A stretch of DNA of 64,000 nt from Calliopum simillimum (lineage: Eukaryota; Arthropoda; Insecta; Diptera; Lauxaniidae). The stretch lies in assembly GCA_951812925.1 (NCBI GenBank), contig OX638372.1, forward strand, positions 89,983,058 through 90,047,057. Reading direction: 5' to 3'. A program made the position numbers and the translations under genes. This document shows, piece after piece, positions 9,276 through 20,504 of the stretch; the stretch's first letter is position 1; the number at the start of each line of letters is the position of its first letter. A model generated the notes under the pieces. That model was not told where the DNA came from. It searched no databases and worked only from the letters and a program-made list of their open reading frames with translations.

Positions 9276-11052
9276 TGAACAAAGAAAATCAGTTGGGAGT
9301 TGAATTTTAGCGTGGCATCGAGCAGACGTCGGTAGAAAAAAAGTTCGCGTACAAGGCGGAAAAAGAAAAAAAAAGAAACAAAACGTTTTTGCGACCACGG
9401 TTTTTATATTTAATTTTAACCAAAAATAAACTAGAAGTTTAGATTTTTCGTGATTTCGTGCGGTTTTAATTCCTAGAGAAAAAAAGAAAGGAAAAAGGAA
9501 ATAAAAACTTAAAAATCCTAGTGAAGTTAAACCCATGTAAAAATTTAGAGTTGCACACACAAAAAAAAAAAGAGAAACTAAATAAAATACAAGTAAACTA
9601 AAATTGTCAAAATTATTTACTTAATTAAACTAAGTGCGCGAAGGCCAGGCACACATTATTTTTTGCCTAGTGCGTAGAAACCTAACCTCAAAAAAACTGG
9701 TTGCGGAACGCTAGCGCTCCTACAAACATATAAAGTGGGTAAAGTGGTGCTGACATCATCAACTGCTGCGCCAAAATTTTTTGTATGTGTGTATGTGCAG
9801 TGGGACAAAATATTGTGCGCAAGAGAAGACAACATAAAGAGCATCGGAAAAGGAAAGAAACAGCATTAAGAAAAGAAATAAGACCGAAAAAAAGAAGTGT
9901 CAAATTGCACTCACAACAAAAAAAAAATAGAACATAAGCAATTTCGAGAATCGAAAAGTGTAAAAAAGCAAAACAAAACCAAAAACGATGAAAGGACTAG
10001 AACACTAAGTCAAATAAAAATTGCAAAAAAGGAGAAATTCCATTAAATTAATAAAAATATGAAACTAAACAAACGAAAATCATTAAATAAAAGAAAAATA
10101 AAAATGACAAGAAACTATTTATAATAATATTGCAAATAAATAAAATAACGAAAAAAAAAAATTAATAAGAAGATAAAAACAAAATAAAAATAAAAAAACC
10201 TAATAACACAACGAGTAAAGCAAAAGCTAAACCAAATGCTTAACGTCGTCTATTTTTGCCATTTGGTTGGTGCAGCAAGTAGCAGAGATCTTAAAAGCAA
10301 CGAGAATTAACCCCGTCTATGCAACCCGTTGGTGTATCGTCGAACCCGAAGTAAAATTTTTATAACCACTAGTTACGCCCATGTTAAGTTTAATGGTAAG
10401 AAATCGTATTATAAGTAAGAATATTAGCGTTACATATATCGAATGTAAAGCTACATAAAAAGATGTTACCAAAATTGTAAAATCTCTTTGAGCTTACGTT
10501 TGAATCGTCAGCTTAATTAATGTTAATATCAAAATAATAAAAACAACCTTTGTTATAACGCTTTTGTTTATAATAAGGATTTGAATTGGCGAACTATATA
10601 AATAATAAACGTAGCATAGTATATATATTGGCCAATATTTATTGTTATAGCGTATAACATACATATTTAGCCTTGTTAAGCTTTTGCAAAATTAATTCAT
10701 TCCTAAAATTAAAAACTAGAAGTGTAAATTTTGTAAAGAAAAACAGAATCTTTATTAATAAATAATGAAATTAATCATCTGCTAATTCCCTAAGTAAAAT
10801 GAAACTCTAAATTTTTAATTCTATTGGGGGAATGCCGGGGTGAGGATTTCAGACAGGATGCTGCGGTAAGAGACTAAAACGGGATGAGCTAGGTTTGTTT
10901 TGGATTTTTCATAATTTTTTTTTATGTTTACGCAACGGGTAGAAAAAGGGCGAAGCACGAACCATATTCTAGCCGGGATATATGCTTTCGAACGAGTTGA
11001 ATTTGATTTCATGAAAATGGAAAAATTTTAATAGCAACAAGCCTGCGTAACA
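9141..11052 (+). repeat. 3' LTR of the Ty3/gypsy retrotransposon
   Basis: This is a direct copy of 1-1912 with no visible difference, ending ...gcgtaaca. The LTR really begins upstream of 9141, but the left LTR is cut by the window and I could not identify the polypurine tract or a TG start. After 11052 the sequence is unrelated to the retrotransposon. Confidence 0.93.
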
Positions 11053-11651
11053 GCTGCCTAATGCGGATCAAGAGATGCCACTTAAATGGAGGTTCCAACA
11101 GAACAACGATCCAAATACATACCGCTTAAGTTTGTAATGCCTGGTTTCAGAGCAATGGGATACAAGTTCTTGGTTGGCCTGGCCATTCCCCAGATTTGGA
11201 TCCCATTGAGAACCTCTGGGAGATCGTTAACACGTAAGTCTACAAGGAAAATTGCAAAACCACGAAAAATCTCTTTGAAGCTTTGAAAGTATCCTTAGGA
11301 AGGGATATCGCAAGATATCAGTAATAATTTAATGTCCTCAATGCTTTAAAGATGTGCAAATGTCACCCAGTATAAAGGGTTTTCAACTAAATGTTAATTT
11401 TAAATGTTTTTATTAAATGTTAAGAAGGGGGTGCTTTAGTTTTGTCCGATGAATTTTCTAAATTTTAATGTTTATTAAATGTTAACTCTTAATTTATAAA
11501 ACCCAGAATTTTTCAAGTTTTTGTTTGTCAATAATAAACGTATAAGTAAATAAAATAAACACACAAACTAACTCAATAACGTCGTTTTCTCAAAAAAATT
11601 TGATATAAGAAAAAATTTCGTCAGGGGGTGCTGAGGTTTTGGCCGACACTG
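11053..11651 (+). mobile_element. right part of a Tc1/mariner (Tc1-like) transposon, split by the LTR element
   Basis: Translation over 11077-11235, with frame breaks, gives typical Tc1 transposase text. PLKWRFQQNNDP corresponds to the second catalytic-Asp region and [16 protein letters not shown] to the third catalytic region. Downstream lie two similar direct repeats, gggggtgct-t-agttttg-ccga at 11424-11451 and its better-preserved version at 11620-11651. The second ends gccgacactg just before TA. This is the inverted/direct-repeat terminus layout of Tc1-like elements. The left half must lie beyond the retrotransposon, outside the window. The coding part has frameshifts and is dead. Confidence 0.75.
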
Positions 11652-11653
11652 TA

Positions 11654-11926
11654 TATCATTTGCGAATTACTTAGACTTGTCATTTGTTTTCGTTGAAAAT
11701 TAGTAAATTATCCATAAAGTAAAACAATGCCTAGCAGACATTTTTTTTTGGTGACTCACTTTAATGTACATATAACTTATTTGAAATATTCCAGTTATAG
11801 GAGAACCATTCCAATTATTAGTTCAATTACGTAGTTAAAATTCAAATCATCATCCTTTGCTATTTGGTGCAATATGTGTTGGTTTGCAATGATGTGTTAA
11901 AAAATGTTAATGTTATAGTACTATCC
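11654..11926. other. short intergenic stretch without a gene
   Basis: This is AT-rich sequence between the Tc1-like end and the last Gr-A exon. It holds a weak agaaccattccaattatta motif, related to the gaaccattcgaatta minisatellite found near the other Gr copies. I see no coding frame. Confidence 0.5.
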
Positions 11927-14900
11927 TTATGGATTTGTATCCTTATCACTCAAGTGAAATTGTATAAGAACTATCATATATGTTGTAGTTGCACCAATGA
12001 TCTGCAAGTGTTAAAATATTCATTAATAATAAAATAATTAAATAAAATTTAAATTTTGCGAATACTTATTTCTTTTAAAAAATTCTTTTGGGTTATCTTT
12101 TTTTCTCAGAAATTGAAAAAAAAAATCACACTACTACTTCTACGGTCAAAATCACAAAAACGTAACCAGAAAAAAATTTCTTGGCATAAATTACTATAAA
12201 ATACAAGGGTATATTCACTTCGTCCTTCCGTTTGAGAAGAATGCGTGACATGTATACATAGAAAAGAATACATATTCTTGATCAGATTCACTTCCTGGGT
12301 TGATATAGCCATGTCCGTATGTCTGTCTGTCTGGATGTCTGTCCGCTGAAATCATTTTAATATTTTTTGGAAGCAAGATAATTCGTAGACTACCTCCGTT
12401 GTCAAAGTAACTTTGTCGGATTGAAAATCAGTGAAATCGATCAACGGACACGCCTACCGCCCATACAAAAAATATATTCAAAATGCAACTATAGGAGTAT
12501 TTTTCAGGACACACAAATACTAAGGAAAGTAAGCGCTAGCTCTGAGCAAAAAATTGGAGAACTCGGAGTAGAGGGCGTGGCACCTCCCATATGAGCAAAA
12601 GCTTCAAAATGCTATGCGAAAAACGTTTTTTGAGATATTCCATCAACATTTCACTTAGACACCAAAAATTAAAAATGCAAACTCTGAGCAAAAACTAGTC
12701 GAAATCGGACAGCGCGGCGCACACTAGGGACTCCATGTTCAAAACCACCCACGAATCGCAATTTTCATCGAAATATAAAAATTCTTAAAGTGGGATAATC
12801 GTTTTGTTATACTGAAGAACGGTACGAAGCTTAGTTTCCTAAATATGACTCAAGATGTGATTCGGACGCTAAATAGGAGTTTTTGGCTTTTGAACGCCCG
12901 CGGAAGGCAAAAATCTTTTTTTACTCAAGAGGAAAGCATCTTACGAAAAAAGTGTACTTGGTATAAAATGCTTAGAATTGTCCAAGCAATACGTGTGTTT
13001 TTTTTGCAATTTTTTTTAACTTTTTTTTTGAATAACTTTTGAAAAACTTTTAAAAAAAAAATTTCAAAAATTATTCAAAAAAAAAGTTTCAAAAAAAAAA
13101 TCCAAAAAAATCTCACGTATTGCTTGGACGATTCTAAGTATTTTTTGCCTAGTACACTTTTTTCGTAAGATGCTTTCCTCTTGAGTAAAAACAGATTTTT
13201 AATGGTATCTCTATTTTTTGAACATTGAATTACATTTTTCAAGGTCACTCGGCAAATTGATGAAGTCACATTTAAGAAATTAAGCTTCGTACCATTTTTC
13301 AGTATGACAAAACGAATATATAAGAATTTTTATGTTTCCATGAAAATTGCGATGTCTGGGTGGTTTTGAACCAAATCACTTCTATAGCCCCAGTGTGCGG
13401 CGTGGCACCTCCCATATAAGCAAAAGCTTCAAACAGCTATACGTTTTTTGAGGTAATCCAACCAAATTTCACTCCGACATTGAGGACAGAAAGTGCAAAA
13501 TCTGAGCAAAAGCTATGTGAATTCGGACAAGAGGTCAAGAGGAAAAATTTTCAAAATAGGGCAGTGTGTGGTATTCAATGTTTTCGCCAGGCCAAAGTTA
13601 ACACCCCTACTAGTTTTATTTATTTGGTTCCCAATAACTTCTAAGCCGGGTTTACCGAAAACCTGACACGAAGCAACAAAATGGATAGTATTTCCGTGTG
13701 CATGAGATCAAAATACATTCATGTCTATCATCGAATTCATCGTAGATACGAATTTTGTGATATCTACGAAAATGCTATATTTGATTTCGAAATTAATAGT
13801 CTAAGATCCGGCAGTAAAAAAATGTATCGATCGAGTTATTAGTTAAAAAATAATTTTTACATATATTTAGGAATGGGGAAATATATTTTTGCTGGGTTGC
13901 CTCTCAAAATGTGGCCGCAAGTATTATCAAATTGCGATAACTTATGAACTGTGAGTCTCACGGGGAAAAGTGTCAAAATCTTTTTTGTGAAGAGTCATAT
14001 GCTCTACAAGTAATTATAATTATATGTTAAAAAAAATTTACCGTTTAAGAATTATTTATTAGAAACCGATTTTTTTTACGCAATAAACAATAAACATATA
14101 AAAAAAATCCGTTTTTAATAAATAACTCCTAAACGGTAATTTTTTTTTTAACCATATAATTAAAATTACTTGTAGAGCATATGACTCTCCATAAAAAAGA
14201 TCTGGTCACTTTTTCTCGTGTGACTCACGGTTCATAAGTTATCGCAATTCGATAATACTTGCGGCCACATTTTGATAGGCAACCCGCCAAAAATATGTTC
14301 CCCCCATTCATAAGTATATGCTAAAACTAGATTTTAACTAAAACTCGATCGGTACATTTTTTTACTGCCGGATCTCGTACTATAATGGAGTTTGAAGAAC
14401 TTCTTAAATAAAATTATGGTATTTCTTCGGTAGTCATATCTAGTCGTCGAAAATTAAAAAAAAATTTAAGTTTCGGATAGAGTAAGTGATCCCAATCAAC
14501 GAAATTTGAATTCACGTCGTAGCAATTCGAATTTAATGATAGCACTTTCGTAGATCTCACGAAATTCATATCTACGATGGATTCAGTAATAGGCCTTTTA
14601 TTTTTTCTTCGATATATTTGAAGCGCGTTAATTTTTATGAAGCAAAATACCTACTTATATGACGAACCTTTGCTGGCATTTAAATCTTGAGCGCTAATAC
14701 GTGTAACACCACTTTCATCACTGTCTTTATTGTTTCTATTCCATGGCATTGTACATTAGTAACGAGGCCACAAACTGAATTGGGTATATGAAAACAAAAT
14801 CATTTCAAACCAACAGTTTTTTCTCTTAATTGTTTTTTCCTTAGTGTACGTACTACCGTATTACAAATCATTTATTAAAAACTTACTGTATATAGTAGCG

Positions 14901-16495
14901 TGCAATCAATATTGAAAAATCCAGCCGCAGTAAATGTGATTTTCTGATGGAGTAGTTGCAGAGAAAATTGTTGGACGACTGCATTATGGTTATCATTCAT
15001 GCTGTTAATTTCAATTCTGTGTAATCCCGAAGCCACGTAAGTGGTCTGTAAAAAGTCGAGAAAAGAGAAAGATTTCTAGAAAAATTTCACAGCTTTTTGT
15101 TTTCTTTCTCGGATTGTATAGCCGATTTCAAAAGCTAGAGAGCCTTAAAAAATTTGATGATTTTCTATCACCTCAGGATTCTGCATGTATCATTTTATGC
15201 AGCTAGTAAAAAATAAAATTCAAAAATGGGTGTGATAAATCAATGATAATGATAATGTATAGAAATGCATATCACTTGGAAAATTTATAGCTTTGGTAAG
15301 CGGCCGCAGAGGATAGAAAAACAAAAAAAAAAAAAAAAAACAGATACAGATTCGTAACTGTCTATAAAAACCGAGAAGAAATCTACTGTAGGAACTGTAT
15401 AATGTACTCTTTATATGTATTACTTACACATTGCACCATCTGATCACATAACGTAGCCAACACTAGCACATTGCACAGATATGATATTGTCCAGATACCT
15501 CCGCTTAAGGTCTCTAGAAAATCGAAATATGTTCCCGAGTATTTTTCAAATTGTAGAAACATAAAATAAAAATTTGAGGTTATTAAAAAGAAATCATTGA
15601 CCAAATTCATAAGCAATGAAATGTCAACACAACGATTCAATATGGCTGCTAATTCCCACAAACGATTATAAAGATCACGTATTGTGAGTAACTTCTGCAA
15701 TTTTAAGTTATCGATATCAAAAGGACGATACCTCTCTTCTGCTGTCTCGAAAATTACCACACGGGGTTGGATCAACTTAATAGTGGGCGGTGATATATTC
15801 GAAATAGTTTCACTATTCTTATTCAGTTTAACTTCTTCCAGCGTGGCAATTAATATCTCCAAACGTTGTTTTATAATCGAGATGTCTGTAAAAATTTGAA
15901 AATAACGCAAACTACAGATGACATAAGGCACCTGATACAAAGTCCAATATATGGAATATTCTTGCACTAAGTCACTGAGTACTATACTACCACAAATGAG
16001 TAGCTCAGTTGAAATGTAAATTGTTAGCATTATGATGGCATGTTTCAGGATTTTGCGACGAAAAGATCTAAGCGGGGATATTTTTATTAAAGAATTTAAT
16101 TTCAAATACATACGAGCAAACCTATTATCCACAGAAACATTGATTGAGCGCTTGAATATACTATCAATCTCTCGTACTTTCTCGTAAAACTTTTGTTGCT
16201 CATTTCTTCGGCCCAATGTCTCCAGTACAGAGAATATATGTGTCACACGTATACTAACCAATTGCATAAAATAAACTTTCGAAGTGGTGTCACCATTATA
16301 TTCTTTCGTAAAAATCCCTTCGACAAAGAAACTGCGAAAGAGTAGACAGAGTGATATTAAGAGCACACAAACGCTGTAGCATTCTAATGGACGACATCGT
16401 ATAAGAGAACATGATTTCCGCTCCCATTGCAATTGCGTCAAATTGCACACTTGAAAGAGGCGATGTGCTACATAAATTGATTCCAGTACGTCCAT
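11927..16495 (-). CDS. Gr-A: insect gustatory receptor, four exons plus a short first intron
   Basis: This encodes a predicted seven-helix chemoreceptor ion channel of the insect gustatory receptor family, acting in the membrane of taste neurons. Exons on the minus strand are 16122-16495, 15428-16067, 14887-15045 and 11927-12001 (stop TAA at 11927-11929). They total 415 residues, with codon phase continuous at every junction. The last exon encodes GATTTYMIVLIQF, which holds the family signature TYhhhhhQF. The penultimate exon has FTAAGFFNIDCTLLYT. The 54-base first intron (16068-16121) is a multiple of three and open, so the exon looks continuous. The paralogues show it is better read as an intron (AG/GTTTGC...TTAG/AT). 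The last intron is 2885 bases and contains nested mobile elements. The protein has about 40 more residues in the central loop (around IFETAEERYRPFD) than its relatives. The start is the ATG conserved in all four copies. The ligand is unknown. Confidence 0.85.
12195..13620 (+). mobile_element. mini-me-like repeat, copy 1, split by a foldback
   Basis: The left part has gggtatattcactt, a degenerate TA tract, a core around ttgatatagccatgtccg, then GTCT/GTCC repeats, then caacggacacgcctaccgcc. Next come repeat modules holding gcgtggcacctcccatat and gagatattcc. The right end is ccaggccaaagttaacaccc followed by tactagttt. A foldback at 12720-13394 interrupts one module. The layout (TA)n, core, (GTCY)n matches what I know of fly mini-me elements. 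It lies in the last intron of Gr-A. Confidence 0.7.
12720..13394. mobile_element. foldback element FB-1, complete copy inside mini-me copy 1
   Basis: This is a 675-base inverted repeat with ends cactagggactccatgttc and, reversed, cactggggctatag. Both are followed by ttcaaaaccaccca and gcaattttcat. The arms meet in a T/A-rich centre near 13050-13080. Flanks gcgcggcg and gtgcggcg suggest an 8-base target duplication with one mismatch, as in hAT elements. The conserved arm piece ctcaagaggaaagcatcttac...aaatgcttagaat recurs at 20505, 36800, 40080 and 54800. There is no transposase. Confidence 0.7.
13728..14592. mobile_element. second foldback in the Gr-A last intron
   Basis: Long imperfect inverted arms flank a centre near 14085. 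Outer pieces are attcatcgtagatacgaatt (left) and its reverse partner near 14560-14585. Inner pieces include gatccggcagtaaaaaaatg, cttatgaac-gtgagtc and gagcatatgactct with their reverse complements. The right arm carries about 140 extra bases. There is no coding frame. It could fold into a very long hairpin in the pre-mRNA of Gr-A. Confidence 0.75.
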
Positions 16496-16587
16496 ATTGT
16501 TGAGAATAAAAAAACCTTAGTAGAATAGAGAGACCAATTTCTTTTTAAAAATTTCAAAATTTGATTAAAAAATGTTGTATAAATATG

Positions 16588-16700
16588 AATTAGCACCTCC
16601 CATCTAAGCAAAAGTTTCAAAATGCTAAACTGAAAGTGATTTTTGAGATAATTCAACCAAATTTCACTCAGACACTAAAACACACTCACTAGTTTTTTCT
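16588..16700 (+). repeat. solo mini-me module just upstream of Gr-A
   Basis: The piece agcacctcccatctaagc...tttttgagataattcaacc...cactcagacactaaaa is one module of the mini-me repeat. It is followed by cactcactagttttttctt, resembling the element end. It begins 93 bases upstream of the Gr-A start codon, so it may sit in the promoter or 5' leader. Confidence 0.65.
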
Positions 16701-16724
16701 TGTATTATCTAGAGTTATAGTGTT

Positions 16725-16850
16725 TGAATTAAATCTCACGACTTTTAGTTGTGTTACCTCCAGGTTGAATTTTCACTGCCTTACTGAATGGTACAATATT
16801 TGCAGGATCAACTTTGAACAAACGCTTGTGTCAACCGAAGTGATACATTT
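16725..16850. other. Gr-linked conserved block, copy A
   Basis: The block starts gaattaaatctcac and holds ttgtgttacct and caactttgaacaa(a)cgctt. It recurs upstream of all four Gr copies (33746, 48561, 61681). Here it is 230 bases upstream of the Gr-A ATG. On the minus strand a short frame ends PGGNTTKSREI and stop; the related frames are only partly kept in the other copies. It may be a regulatory element or the relic of an exon. Confidence 0.55.
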
Positions 16851-17376
16851 AAAAAAACTTCACATAAGTATTTATGTACGTGAGTAAGTATACTTACCGT
16901 TATTTTTATACGCAACAATCAGGACGTATTCACTTTATTATTCATTTTGTAACGCATAAAAGTGGACGTGGATGGTATAGAAAATTATATGGTGTATTCC
17001 GAGAAAGATTCTCATTTGAGAAATAGATTTTGTTTTTAATCACTCTATGCACTGTGGGCTTGATTTTATGAAAATTGGCAAAATCTAAAACTTTATTCTT
17101 CCTACTTTTGATTTTGAAGTATGCACTTTCAGTTCAAGAAATAGTAATGTTAAAGGTTAGAAGATGGCTTTTGTAAAAAAAATATTGATTGTAGTTGCTT
17201 AAATACTTAGTATGCGAAATAAGATTCCAAATGGGTGCATTCCATTGGACTGTGCAAGTCTTATAACCTTAAAGAAAAGATAAAAATAGTTTTGTACGTT
17301 GGGGACCCCCCGACATTTGCGTATTGCAGATAAAGAACAAATGTAATAAGACGCAAAATAAATATACTTATTATTA
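16851..17376. other. intergenic, no gene seen
   Basis: This is AT-rich sequence upstream of Gr-A and left of the pogo-like element. I find no convincing coding frame, repeat or RNA gene. Confidence 0.5.
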
Positions 17377-19172
17377 GGGTAAGGGAGGGAAATATGGACT
17401 ACGTGGGTAATATGGACCACACGGTTATTTCCCACTGCATACATAGGATTTACCGTTATTCAACGCTAATACCTAAAGCTTATAATATGGCGATTTTAGC
17501 GTTTGGTGAAGTCGCATGTTTCTGTAAAGTTGATTTTTCTAAAAGAGAGATCAGTGATAATTTTTTTCTAATGAGTATATTTCATTATTTCACTTTAAAG
17601 ACATCGCGTTTTTAAATAAATTGTTAATTATATAAAGTCAGTGGGTACCATTTATAATTTATTAGCACAAATAAGTTCATTAACCAAAAGAGTTTTTGAT
17701 AAAAAACCATTTATTTCACCAACACGTGCTGTGGGTAATATGGACCACCATAGAAAAAAGCCTCAAAAACAAATGTATTTATCATCTTTTTCAGATGGGG
17801 AATCTAGTAGCAGTTTTCATGACGAGTCTGATGGTCATTATATGTAATTTGTTAACTACAAAGGAAAAAAATGATAAAAATGCATATAATGTAATACCCT
17901 TTACTCAGAAGATCAACGAGGCGAATTTTGGGTTGAATGTGTAATCTGACGTTCTTGGAGTCATGAAAAAGGTGCCGAATGTGGAAGTGACATTTTTATA
18001 TGCAACTTCTGTACAAATGGACTATATGGTCCATATTACACTACACTTTTTTTTATACCCTACACCCAGGGTATATTCACTTTGTCCTTCCGTTTGTAAC
18101 GCAGAGAAGGAGGCGTGGCAGATATAGAAAAGTATATATATTCTTGATCAGCGTGACCTCTTGAGTCGATATAGCCATGTCCGTCTGTCTGGCTGGCTGA
18201 CTGGCTGGCTGGGTGGCTGGGTGTTGAAATACACTTTTTGGGAAAACAGAGCAAGATAATTCAATGAAATTTGGTATATTGCCTTCGTCGCCAAAGTTAG
18301 CTCGGGGGATTGAAAATGAGCGAAATCAGTCAACGGACACGCCTACCACCCATACAAAAAATATATTCAAAATGCAATTTTAGGAGTATTTTTCACGACA
18401 GTGCAACCAAAATACGCATAAATACTAAAAATTGTAAGCGCAAGCTCTGAGAAAAAACTGATCGATTTCGGACAAGAGGGCGTGTCACCTCCCATATAAG
18501 CAAATGCTTAAATACGCTATACTGAAAGCGTTTTTTGAGATATTCGAACCAAATTTTACTCAGACACAAAGAATTATAAATGAAAGTTCTCAACAAAAAT
18601 TGGGTGAAATTGGACAAGGCGGCGTGGTACCTCCCACATAAGCAAAAGTTTCAAAATACTATACTGAAACAGTTTTTTGAGATAATCCAACTAAACTTCT
18701 CTCATATACTAAATACTATAAATGCACGCTCTAAGCTAAAACTAGACGAACTCGGACAAGAGGGCGTGGCACCTCCTATATAAGCAAAAGCTTCAAAACG
18801 CTTAACTGAGAAAGTTTTTCACTCAGACACTAAAAACTATAAATGCAAGCTCTGAACAAAAACTGGGTGAACTCGGACAAGAGGGCGTAGCACCTCCCAT
18901 ATGAGCAAAATTTGAAAAATACTGCAGGGTAGGGTATTTAATGTTTGGCCGGGCCGAATTTTACACCCTTACTTGTTTTATCTTCATTTTGAGTATTTTC
19001 AGTTTTTTAATTTTTTTTCTTTATCCTGATGAGATATTTATCTAAAAGTGAATCAGAATAAAGGTAAATTGTTTTCTTTACTGAATGACATAAAACTAAT
19101 TGTTTTGTTTTATGTATTTTGGGTTTTATTTAAAAAAGAAAGATGGGTGGTCCATATTTCCCTCCCTTACCC
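17377..19172 (+). mobile_element. pogo-like DNA transposon relic with mini-me inside
   Basis: Terminal inverted repeats gggtaagggagggaaatatg are exact at both ends and flanked by TA, the target of Tc1/mariner/pogo elements. Inside, tggtccatat-type motifs recur next to the ends. Around 17850-18030 the plus strand reads RGEFWVECVI, a stop, then RSWSHEKGAECGSDIFICNFC. That is the Cys/His-rich tail found on many insect pogo/Tigger transposases, with one Cys turned into a stop. The catalytic domain is gone. A mini-me element occupies 18047-18978. Confidence 0.65.
18047..18978 (+). mobile_element. mini-me-like repeat, copy 2 (full length)
   Basis: It begins tttataccctacacccaggg. It has agtatatatatt, then the core cttgatcagcgtgacctc...gatatagccat, then gtccgtctgtctggctggct. 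From about 18446 it has four tandem modules of 120-143 bases with gcgtggcacctcccatataa, tttttgagata and cactcagacact. It ends gggtatttaatgtttggcc followed by gccgaattttacacccttac. No protein is encoded. It is inserted in the pogo-like relic, so it is younger than that element. Confidence 0.8.
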
Positions 19173-19574
19173 TATATACTGAAATGCAACTATGCCAAGT
19201 TTCCATCAATCAAGTTCCAACGTTAAATCAATAAGATGTTTGGCAGTGTACGAGCTTTTCGAGGGATTTATACGATTTACACTGATGTGTTCACAAAACC
19301 TGCATAGGTAACTAATCGCACACTAATGTTCCTGTGATTTTAATATTAACCTTATAGTACAATCATTTGGGAGAATAAAATTATGTTACCTGGAAAGTTT
19401 TGCGGGATTTTTGAAAATGAGTTATTTTATAGATTTCGAAGTGGTCTTTCAGAATTTCAACTTTGCTACCTCGAATCGTGTTCGCTCGCGCCGCCATATT
19501 GGAAAAATGGCGTCCAAAATCAGTTTTTTACAAATATCTCTTTAACAGTTTCATTTGTGGCACAATATTGTAGC

Positions 19575-20235
19575 TTATAAAAATGACATTTCAATTGTTT
19601 TCGTACGACTTATAACTCAGGAGATATCCTAATTCAAAATTGGAAGAAAATTAGAAAATTGTGCATAGCACTTATGAGTAGGCACAGTGATGTATTCAGC
19701 TTAAAATGATGATAACATATGAACGGCGAGCCACACGTTAAAAGTAAAAATATTGATTTATAGGGAATTACTTGCACTATAATCGACATTTTTTTTCTAA
19801 TAGCTTATAGTTTAGGAGATATTTTTTGAACAAACCTAAAATTTAGAAAAATAGCTCCAAAACGGTTCGTTTAGAAAAAAAAATTTTCTCGCATTTTGTA
19901 GAACCTTCAATTTCCTATAAGGGTCTCTCCAAACTGTTTTTTCGTCCGACTTACTGTTCATGAGATATCGCATCTTGAAAATCATTCAAAGTTGAACATT
20001 GTAACATGTGCCCTACTATACGTATGTTAAATTTTGAATGATTTTCAAGTCGCGATATCTCATGAAGGGTAAGTCTGACTCGCCGTTCATGAGTTATCGT
20101 AATTTTAAGCTCAACACATCACTGTGCCTACTCATAAGCGGCATATACAAATATACTATTTTTTTCGAATTTTGAATTAGAATATCTCCTAAGTTATAAG
20201 TCGTGTGAAAACAATTGAAATGTCATTTTTATTTA
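19575..20235. mobile_element. foldback-type inverted repeat
   Basis: The arms aaatgacatttcaattgttt and its reverse complement lie at 19579 and near 20213. Inner matches include gagtaggcacagtgatgt and gagatatcgca-cttgaaaat. The centre is near 20010. There is no coding frame. Confidence 0.7.
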
Positions 20236-20504
20236 CTAATTTTTTACATACATTTTAAACGATAATAAAACCAATGTCATATCTGTTTTTATACCAGCTA
20301 TTTTATCTTCATGAAATATGACCGACAACGCCAAGGCGTAAAGTTCCAAAAAATGAATTGGATAAACATTTAAAAAACATCGTAAGGTGTCGTTAACAAT
20401 AAATTTTTAAGAGTATTTTACGATTAATCTTTTCGAATCAATAATAACTTATTATATCATCTATGATTCATTTTGGATGCGATTTAAATCGATTTTTTTA
20501 CGTT

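Noticed and set aside
15684..15899. Plus-strand frame opposite Gr-A
   Set aside because: It is an antisense shadow of the Gr-A coding exon.
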